Assembly (NCBI GenBank): GCA_002730365.1
Contig: PBZZ01000114.1
Location: 1-9,155 of the forward strand
Reading direction: 5' to 3'
Source of the DNA: Deltaproteobacteria bacterium
GTDB lineage: Bacteria > SAR324 > NAC60-12
Length of the DNA stretch: 9,155 bases
Shown: positions 1-5,494 of the stretch, one piece after another
Position numbering within the stretch: the stretch's first letter is position 1
Layout of the letters: each line of letters opens with the position of its first letter
Translations under genes and position numbers: made by a program
The notes under the pieces: generated by a model
The model's input: the letters and a program-made list of their open reading frames with translations, nothing else
The model's database searches: none
What the model was told of the DNA's origin: nothing

Positions 1-1041
1 CAAACCCTGCAGCAGCTACAGGCAACACAGCAAAGACTGGGTTATCACAGCGATTGGTTGATTAAAGAAGATGACTTCCCAAGTCCCCGCCTAGGTTTAG
101 TACTCTCGACCTACCGCTGGAAAGCTTCTGAAGAGGCCTTGCTTCAATACCTGAGTCTGGGTGGGAATCTACTGCTGCTGGATGCAACTACCGTCATAAC
201 GATTTCCAAGCCCCTTGGAGAACTGCTCAATACACAAAATGTTCGTCGGGAAAATTGCTGGATTATCCTGCGGGGCGCTAAGGATTCTGCTGAAAAACTA
301 GCTCATCAGCTTGGTGTCGGCTGGTGGGATATGATTCTTGAAAACGATTCAAAATCTGACAACAAAACAAGTAAAGTACTTCCACAAAATCTCACTTGGC
401 AATCACTGAAAAGTGGTAAAATTCAAAGTTGGTCTTCAGATCTACTCCTTGAATGTTTGCAAGGCTGGCCTGATGCTCCGTTCGTCACAACTGCCACCTA
501 CAAACTTTTTAAAGAGAATCAGCAGCACCTGCGCGACTACCTCCAAGCGCTGTTACTCTGTGAACTCAGAATTAATCTACTGCAGCAACAATTCGGTAGC
601 ACCTTGCGCTTCAGCCTGACCAATCCTTTGCAGAAGGCAATGCAGATTATTCAGACTCTCGCCGAATGGAATGATTACTTGGTCCATAGTTGGTATCCTG
701 TTTTTCAGCATCAAACTCGGAAATTACAGCAACAGAACCCTCAATCGTTAGAACAATCGAAAATATTATTCAACCGTTTTGAACGTGAACTGATGGGCTT
801 GATGGGCCTTTTTGAAGAGACGCTACGTCAACGACATGCCTTGCTTCTGGCCAATTTTCTAGAAAAACAACAACAAAAATTGACCGATGATTCGCCACCA
901 GACTCGCAGTTTATCCGCTGGCTAATGGGACAAGATAATGTTCAACGTCTCTGGCTTCCTGTAGGACATTTGGATCAATTAACGGCAAGACTTGGATTGA
1001 TGCGCCAACCTCTGCATGTTCCGCTTGCAGCACCCGTCTGA
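1..1041 (+). CDS. Unrecognised protein, 5'-truncated by the window edge
   Basis: The frame is open from the first base to a TGA at 1039-1041, giving 346 visible residues. The true start lies outside the window: an in-frame TTG at 58 is possible but has no ribosome binding site, and coding-like sequence continues upstream of it. I do not recognise a family. Visible residues 30-64 look like a beta-helix-beta unit: a hydrophobic strand (LGLVLS), a helix, then YLSLGGNLLLLDATT, as in receiver-like or other Rossmann-type folds. The rest is mostly helical and rich in Leu and Gln, with a likely amphipathic or coiled region around residues 205-295. There is no transmembrane segment, signal peptide or obvious catalytic motif. 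The beta-helix-beta unit resembles the N-terminus of the HD-GYP protein that follows 66 bases later, so the two may act together in signalling. That link is inference. The CDS call is secure, the function is unknown. Confidence 0.8.
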   Translation, partial: QTLQQLQATQQRLGYHSDWLIKEDDFPSPRLGLVLSTYRWKASEEALLQYLSLGGNLLLLDATTVITISKPLGELLNTQNVRRENCWIILRGAKDSAEKLAHQLGVGWWDMILENDSKSDNKTSKVLPQNLTWQSLKSGKIQSWSSDLLLECLQGWPDAPFVTTATYKLFKENQQHLRDYLQALLLCELRINLLQQQFGSTLRFSLTNPLQKAMQIIQTLAEWNDYLVHSWYPVFQHQTRKLQQQNPQSLEQSKILFNRFERELMGLMGLFEETLRQRHALLLANFLEKQQQKLTDDSPPDSQFIRWLMGQDNVQRLWLPVGHLDQLTARLGLMRQPLHVPLAAPV

Positions 1042-1107
1042 TTGTGAGAATCTTCTCCTCTTGATAAAAAGTTTTAGAATCATTTCGATTTCATAGATCC
1101 GTAGATC
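1042..1107 (+). other. Short intergenic gap with a weak -10-like hexamer
   Basis: This gap separates the first gene from the HD-GYP gene. It holds TAGAAT at 1075-1080, which matches the sigma70 -10 consensus at five of six positions, but no convincing -35 lies 16-18 bases upstream. A small GAGAA/TTCTC inverted repeat at 1046-1057 has only two bases between its arms, too few for a stable loop, and no T run follows it directly. I see no clear terminator, so the two genes could share a transcript. No strong Shine-Dalgarno sequence precedes the ATG at 1108. Confidence 0.3.
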
Positions 1108-3087
1108 ATGGTTGACTCCCGACTGTTCTATCCACAGGGCATAGACAAATTACATCAGGAATTTCTTGCAGACCCACTGCAACAAGTGTCTTCCGTTGCC
1201 TACGCTTCGCTGGAAGAATTACCTCATACAACTGAGGGAACAACCTGTCTGATTGTCATGCGTAGCCGTGATCTTTTCCAGTGGCAATCCCATCTGACTC
1301 TTTATCTTCAGTCTGGTGGAGGAATTGTCGTTTTGGAGGAGGGACCAACCTTAGCCGCAGAACCTCCAGAACATCCTTCGATCGAATGGTATCCCCTAGC
1401 TTATTTGACACCCACGCGTTGGAATTTCCTGCTACGCCAGTTTTTCAACCGCCTACACGACAGAACTCGAACACATTTAAATGTAAGCAAATCGGATGAG
1501 ATGCTCTCCGAATTGAACGAACTGGGGATCGCTCTATCCAGCGAAAAAGATCCGGATAAGTTACTGCGTATGATCGCTGCAAAAGCTATGAAGCTCACTA
1601 ACGCAGATGGATGCAGCATCTACCTGATCGAACAGATTCCAGACACCCATCACGAACAGAGCAACTACCTCGCTAACAAACAAATGCGCTTCCACAGCGC
1701 ACTTAATCTTTCACGAGACACATCCAAACTGCAGGAGAAAGTTCTTCCTCTTGACTTCAGCACGGTCAATGCCTACGTGGCACGCACCAGCCAGTCGATT
1801 CGGATCAACAATGTGTACGAACTACATGATTCTAATTTGGTCTGGGGCGGTCGTGACTTCGATGAGCAGCAGAACTATAAGACTCGCTCAATGCTCGCTG
1901 TCCCAATGTGCAATGAGCGTGGTGAAGTACTTGGTGTGATTCAACTCATCAATTGTAAGACCGACGGAGATGCCGTTTTAAATACTCAAGAAGATGTTGA
2001 CCAAATAGTTGTTCCGTTCAGTGATTATCACATGCGTTTAATGGAATCTCTGGCATCTCAGGCAACAATTGCGGTCAGAAATGCTTCCTTACTGGAGTCT
2101 ATCCAAATTCTATTCGATGGTTTCATCAATGCAAGCGTGAAGGCCATTGAATCTAGAGACCCAACGACCTCCGGTCATTCAAGTCGAGTCGCCACGCTCA
2201 CCGTAGCTCTAGCAGAGACGGTGAGTTCGCAGTCCGAGGGACGTTTTGCTGATATCAGCTACAACCCAGATCAATTCAATACGATTCGCTACGCTTCTCT
2301 CCTTCATGATTTCGGCAAAATTGGCGTACGTGAAAAAGTACTGGTCAAATCCAAAAAACTTTATCCAGAAGAACAGCAAGCAGTGATGGATCGTTTCCGA
2401 TTGATCCGGATGGCAACCGAACTTCAATATACCCGTAAGCAACTGAATTACTTGCTGGAAGAATCGCAAGAGAACTCACTTCAGCAAGTAGAGTTGACTC
2501 AACAAGAGATGAATGAACGACTTTTGCAGTTGGATGATCAGTTAAAATTCATCATTCGATGCAACGAACCAACTGTTCTGGACCAGGGAGGATTTGATCA
2601 GTTGCAAGTCATAGCAGCACAAGCCTTCCCCCATCCTTCGACTGGCTTACCGGTTTCGTATCTTTCAGTAGATGAGGCCACCTCACTTTCTGTACCCAAA
2701 GGATCCTTGAACCAACGGGATCGTGATGAAATCGAGTCACACGTCACGCATTCTTACAATTTTCTAAGAATCATTCCTTGGTCAGAACATCTAGAGGATG
2801 TTCCAGACATTGCCTACGCACATCACGAAAAAATGAATGGCACAGGCTACCCACGCAAACTGTCTGGTGATGAAATCCCACTTCAATCGAAGATGATGAC
2901 CATCGCTGACATCTACGATGCGCTGACTGCTTGGGATCGCCCTTACAAGAAAGCAATGCCTGCTGAACGGGCACTAAAAATTTTGGGCTTTGAAGCTAAA
3001 GACAATCACATTGATCCTGAATTACTTGAAATCTTCATCGGTGCTAGACTGTATGATCTGGTGAAAAGGCCAGAAGTCCAGCACTGA
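1108..3087 (+). CDS. GAF and HD-GYP domain protein, probable cyclic-di-GMP phosphodiesterase
   Basis: A 659-residue cytoplasmic signalling protein. The ATG at 1108 is supported by an in-frame TAG at 1102-1104, although the ribosome site is weak. Residues 1-120 form an unassigned N-terminal domain with a strand-helix-strand look (LIVMRS, then YLQSGGGIVVLEEG). Residues about 132-330 are a GAF sensor domain ending in the usual helix that leads to the output domain. Residues about 332-650 are HD-GYP: H357, H400-D401 (HDFGK), H545, H572-H573, the GYP triplet at 580-582, and D601/D604 in ADIYDAL, so the metal ligands appear complete. The family hydrolyses cyclic-di-GMP, sometimes other cyclic dinucleotides, using a di- or tri-metal centre. 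About 115 extra residues, with a coiled-coil-like part around 437-483, lie between the HD and GYP halves. The HHE motif reads HHEKMNGTGYP, with Asn where Asp is usual. The M23 peptidase gene follows closely. Family assignment is strong, enzymatic activity is inferred. Confidence 0.92.
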   Translation: MVDSRLFYPQGIDKLHQEFLADPLQQVSSVAYASLEELPHTTEGTTCLIVMRSRDLFQWQSHLTLYLQSGGGIVVLEEGPTLAAEPPEHPSIEWYPLAYLTPTRWNFLLRQFFNRLHDRTRTHLNVSKSDEMLSELNELGIALSSEKDPDKLLRMIAAKAMKLTNADGCSIYLIEQIPDTHHEQSNYLANKQMRFHSALNLSRDTSKLQEKVLPLDFSTVNAYVARTSQSIRINNVYELHDSNLVWGGRDFDEQQNYKTRSMLAVPMCNERGEVLGVIQLINCKTDGDAVLNTQEDVDQIVVPFSDYHMRLMESLASQATIAVRNASLLESIQILFDGFINASVKAIESRDPTTSGHSSRVATLTVALAETVSSQSEGRFADISYNPDQFNTIRYASLLHDFGKIGVREKVLVKSKKLYPEEQQAVMDRFRLIRMATELQYTRKQLNYLLEESQENSLQQVELTQQEMNERLLQLDDQLKFIIRCNEPTVLDQGGFDQLQVIAAQAFPHPSTGLPVSYLSVDEATSLSVPKGSLNQRDRDEIESHVTHSYNFLRIIPWSEHLEDVPDIAYAHHEKMNGTGYPRKLSGDEIPLQSKMMTIADIYDALTAWDRPYKKAMPAERALKILGFEAKDNHIDPELLEIFIGARLYDLVKRPEVQH

Positions 3088-3123
3088 TTGCTCGAGCAAC
3101 TATCTTTATTTTTGAGTTTTCGA

Positions 3124-4449
3124 ATGCCGCATTTATCGATCCTACTGCTTCGGCACAATGGAACAGGCATCACACACTTCCCTTTGCGTCCTGCACTGCT
3201 GATCACCGCAGTCCTGCTTACATCAGGCCTGTTCCTGTTTTTGGGTGGGATGGTTATCTGGCAAAGTGTTCAGTTGCACGAACAACAGCAATGGAATGCC
3301 CAACGCCAATCACAACAGATTCACATTCACGAAAGAATGGAGATTGCAGCTAGCCAGGCTGAGCGTGTTGAGGTCTTGGAGAACAGGGTTCGGGATCTGC
3401 GTGACCAACTGGCTACTTTGGAAACGCACTCCCAGAAAAAAACAGCTACTAAGCAAAATCTTCTATACCACATCCAACAGATCCACTCTCTAGCTTGTCA
3501 GCAGGGGTCTTATCAATGTAGAGCTATTCTGCTGGACACCGAAGCCCTTGAAGCCGATCCCATCAACTGGCTGAATATGATCAGCAAAGATTTTCACCAC
3601 CTGACGCTGTCACAGAAAGCGGATCTGACTGTTCTAGTCAACTCAGAGTTGGTCCAAGAAGAGATTTGGGACTTAAAGCAAAATTTGAATGCTGCTGAGC
3701 AGGAGCTAGCCGAATACGCAATACTGATGCAGGCTCGTGAACAAGAGGTACGGCAACTTACAGAAAAAATTCAAGAAATCACAGGTATTCGTTTGTTGGC
3801 AGAAGTCCCCGTGACTCCTGCCGAAAACGAGGGTGGCAAAGGTGGTCCCTTTCTCGAAGAATCTTTACTCCCAGTAGAAGAGCAGCAATTGGGCACAGAG
3901 CCTCCAGATCCACGTGTGATTTTAGAGAAAGAGTTAAGCTCCTATCATTCGACTCATCATTCCTTAGAGCGCCTCTACAAAGAAATCAGTGGTAATGAAA
4001 TCCTCTGGCGGAGTACTCCGACGATTGCTCCGGTTGAGGACCCTTCCGTAAGCTCACACTACGGCAGAAGACGTGACCCATTCACCAATCTTCCAGCTTT
4101 TCATAGCGGCATAGATTTTTCAGGACCTGCTGGAACTCCAATCTATGCCCCAGCTGATGGAATTGTCCGAAAAGCTGGACCAGCAACCGGATATGGTCTG
4201 TTGGTAGAGCTTGATCATGGGTCTGGTATTTCAATAAAAAATTTCAAACCCACTGATTACATGACGCGTTATGGTCACTTGTCCCGTCTAGCGGTACAGA
4301 CAAACCAATTCATTCAGCGTGGAGAGCTACTGGGCTACACTGGTAATACAGGGCGCAGTACGAGTTCACACCTGCACTATGAAATTCATACAAACAAGCG
4401 ACCGATTAATCCTTGGCGAAATCTGTCGCACTTCTCGACCTCCCGCTAA
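3124..4449 (+). CDS. Membrane-anchored M23 (LytM-type) peptidoglycan endopeptidase with coiled coils
   Basis: A 441-residue protein that should cut peptide cross-links of peptidoglycan in the periplasm. I choose the ATG at 3124 over a TTG at 3088, directly after the previous stop codon, because related proteins begin with a short strand (here LSILLLRHNGTGITHF) just before the membrane anchor. Neither start has a good ribosome site. One transmembrane helix spans about residues 24-46. Coiled-coil stretches follow at about 50-95 and 177-220. The M23 domain occupies roughly 305-440 and has the full set of LytM residues: H327 and D331 (HSGID), H385 (YGHL), H416 and H418 (HLH). An active zinc enzyme is therefore expected, unlike EnvC or NlpD, which lack the ligands. 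Between LDHGSG and YGHL there are about ten more residues than usual (SIKNFKPTDYM region). The gene lies 36 bases after the HD-GYP gene, which suggests one transcript. The family is clear, but its role in division, shape or growth cannot be told from sequence. Confidence 0.9.
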   Translation: MPHLSILLLRHNGTGITHFPLRPALLITAVLLTSGLFLFLGGMVIWQSVQLHEQQQWNAQRQSQQIHIHERMEIAASQAERVEVLENRVRDLRDQLATLETHSQKKTATKQNLLYHIQQIHSLACQQGSYQCRAILLDTEALEADPINWLNMISKDFHHLTLSQKADLTVLVNSELVQEEIWDLKQNLNAAEQELAEYAILMQAREQEVRQLTEKIQEITGIRLLAEVPVTPAENEGGKGGPFLEESLLPVEEQQLGTEPPDPRVILEKELSSYHSTHHSLERLYKEISGNEILWRSTPTIAPVEDPSVSSHYGRRRDPFTNLPAFHSGIDFSGPAGTPIYAPADGIVRKAGPATGYGLLVELDHGSGISIKNFKPTDYMTRYGHLSRLAVQTNQFIQRGELLGYTGNTGRSTSSHLHYEIHTNKRPINPWRNLSHFSTSR

Positions 4450-4704
4450 TTTTTGGATCCAAATTGGCTTTTTCTTCTTCCTCTCCAGCAAACGATGAAT
4501 CGTATAACCAAATCAGATTATCTTCATATTCTTGCAGAACAGCGAATCTTTCCATATCCATCACTGAAAAATATTAAACTAAGGTCTTGCAGCTAAGCAA
4601 AAAAAATGTTTTTCAGTGTGGAAGTCCTTTAGAACTAAATTGAATCTTCTTCAAATGGTTTGGTTTTGATCTCACTTACGTACTCAATCGATAACTGGCA
4701 TACC
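4450..4704 (+). other. Intergenic region between the envelope block and the act operon
   Basis: This 255-base gap is where a promoter for the act operon would be expected. It is AT-rich and holds a 14-pair inverted repeat listed separately, plus a shorter one, TTGAA-n5-TTCAA, at 4640-4654. No convincing intrinsic terminator follows the peptidase gene: CCA-AAT-TGG before a T-rich run at about 4460-4473 has only a three-pair stem. No -35/-10 pair stands out. TATTAA at 4572-4577 with TTTCCA at 4549-4554 has 17-base spacing but matches consensus at only four of six positions in each box. Confidence 0.5.
4562..4618 (+). promoter_or_regulatory. Long intergenic stem-loop or operator upstream of actA
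   Basis: CACTGAAAAATATT at 4562-4575 can pair with AATGTTTTTCAGTG at 4605-4618 over 14 pairs, including a perfect outer 10-base repeat and one G-U pair. The 29-base loop contains a smaller TTGC-AGCTAA-GCAA hairpin at 4587-4600. The stem is followed by TGTGGAAG and not by a T run, so it is not a standard rho-independent terminator. It lies 86 bases before the actA ATG. It could be an mRNA leader structure, an RNase processing site or a protein-binding palindrome. The structure is seen directly, its role is inferred. Confidence 0.5.
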
Positions 4705-5472
4705 ATGCGATCCTATCCGATCTCGCTGCGACTAGGTGTTAGCACTCTCATACTGGGAACCCTGTTTTTATTATTTTCTCCACTGAACTGTTTTGCCATA
4801 TTTCCAATCTCCACTGAACCGAAAGAACAGCCTATCGCCTTCAGCCACAAACTACATGTTGGCCAGAATGGCATTGCTTGCCAATACTGCCATCTCTACG
4901 CGCGCCGATCGCATTCTTCTGGAATTCCACCCGTCAGCACCTGCGTCGGTTGCCATGGCCCTCATGGACAAGAGTTGGTACAGGCTGAACACCCAGAAGT
5001 AGACAAAATGCGCGATCTCTGGGCAAAAGGAGAATCCATCCCCTGGGTAAAACTGCATGACATTCCAGATTTTGTCCGTTTCCCTCACAAGCAACACATC
5101 AACGCAGACGCTAGTCGCTTTATAGACGGTGCGGGAAACGGTTGTGATTTAGATGTAGATCCACGCTCATTATCCTGCCGAGTCATGCTGTTCCGCAATG
5201 GCGGTGACCAGCGCTGTCAGTCATGTCATGGTAGTGTTCAAGAAATGGAAGTTGCCTATGTGGTAGATCAAAACTTTGGTGGAATGGGGTGGTGCATGCA
5301 GTGCCACTTGCAAGTGGAAGGAGTTATAGAGCGCAAGCGAGCTATGAGCACAATGGCAGGATGGAACAATGCCAAAGAGAACGATGCTCATAGAGAGGCC
5401 CAAGCATATCTGGTCAATAAGCGAAACTATCATAACCCAAACATGCTTGATTGCTACACCTGCCACTATTGA
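4705..5472 (+). CDS. actA: Alternative complex III pentaheme cytochrome c subunit ActA
   Basis: A 255-residue protein with five CxxCH heme c sites: CQYCH at 59-63, CVGCH at 80-84, CQSCH at 171-175, CMQCH at 197-201 and CYTCH at 250-254. It ends one residue after the last heme site. The N-terminus (RSYPISLRLG followed by a hydrophobic stretch at about 9-31) is a signal peptide or retained membrane anchor that places the hemes in the periplasm. I choose the ATG at 4705. A TTG at 4660 would add 15 residues ahead of the signal and is less likely. Histidines in FSHKLH and FPHKQH are candidate distal heme ligands. In ACIII this subunit passes electrons received from quinol via the FeS subunit to the monoheme subunit or to an acceptor. 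actB follows after 22 bases and then actC, the standard ACIII order. Similar multiheme proteins occur in other NrfD-linked complexes, but the fused neighbour makes ActA by far the best call. Confidence 0.93.
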   Translation: MRSYPISLRLGVSTLILGTLFLLFSPLNCFAIFPISTEPKEQPIAFSHKLHVGQNGIACQYCHLYARRSHSSGIPPVSTCVGCHGPHGQELVQAEHPEVDKMRDLWAKGESIPWVKLHDIPDFVRFPHKQHINADASRFIDGAGNGCDLDVDPRSLSCRVMLFRNGGDQRCQSCHGSVQEMEVAYVVDQNFGGMGWCMQCHLQVEGVIERKRAMSTMAGWNNAKENDAHREAQAYLVNKRNYHNPNMLDCYTCHY

Positions 5473-5482
5473 TATGATCTAC

Positions 5483-5487
5483 AGGAG
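5483..5487 (+). promoter_or_regulatory. Shine-Dalgarno site of actB
   Basis: AGGAG lies seven bases before the ATG at 5495 and fixes that start. It sits in the 22-base gap after the actA stop codon, which fits translation from a polycistronic message. Confidence 0.8.
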
Positions 5488-5494
5488 TTGATAA

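Noticed and set aside
2209..2469. Minus-strand open frames inside the HD-GYP, ActA and ActB genes, for example at 2209-2469, 6770-7093 and 7230-7511
   Set aside because: They lie opposite strongly supported coding sequence, have no recognisable protein features, and appear to be shadows of the + strand genes.
3088..3123. TTG at 3088 as the M23 peptidase start
   Set aside because: It sits directly after the previous stop codon. The added residues do not fit the family pattern, in which a short strand and the membrane helix begin right after the start.
4456..4475. Possible terminator after the M23 gene (CCA-AAT-TGG followed by a T-rich run)
   Set aside because: The stem is only three pairs, too short to be a credible intrinsic terminator.
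4495..4596. A 33-codon ORF (ATG at 4495, TAA at 4594-4596) in the intergenic gap
   Set aside because: It has no Shine-Dalgarno site, no recognisable protein character, and it runs into the inverted repeat, so it is most likely chance.
4640..4654. TTGAA-n5-TTCAA palindrome before actA
   Set aside because: Five-base arms in AT-rich DNA are expected often by chance, and no regulator site I know matches it well enough.
4660..4704. TTG at 4660 as the actA start
   Set aside because: It would add 15 residues in front of a normal signal-peptide start and has no ribosome site. The ATG at 4705 gives a typical exported cytochrome N-terminus.
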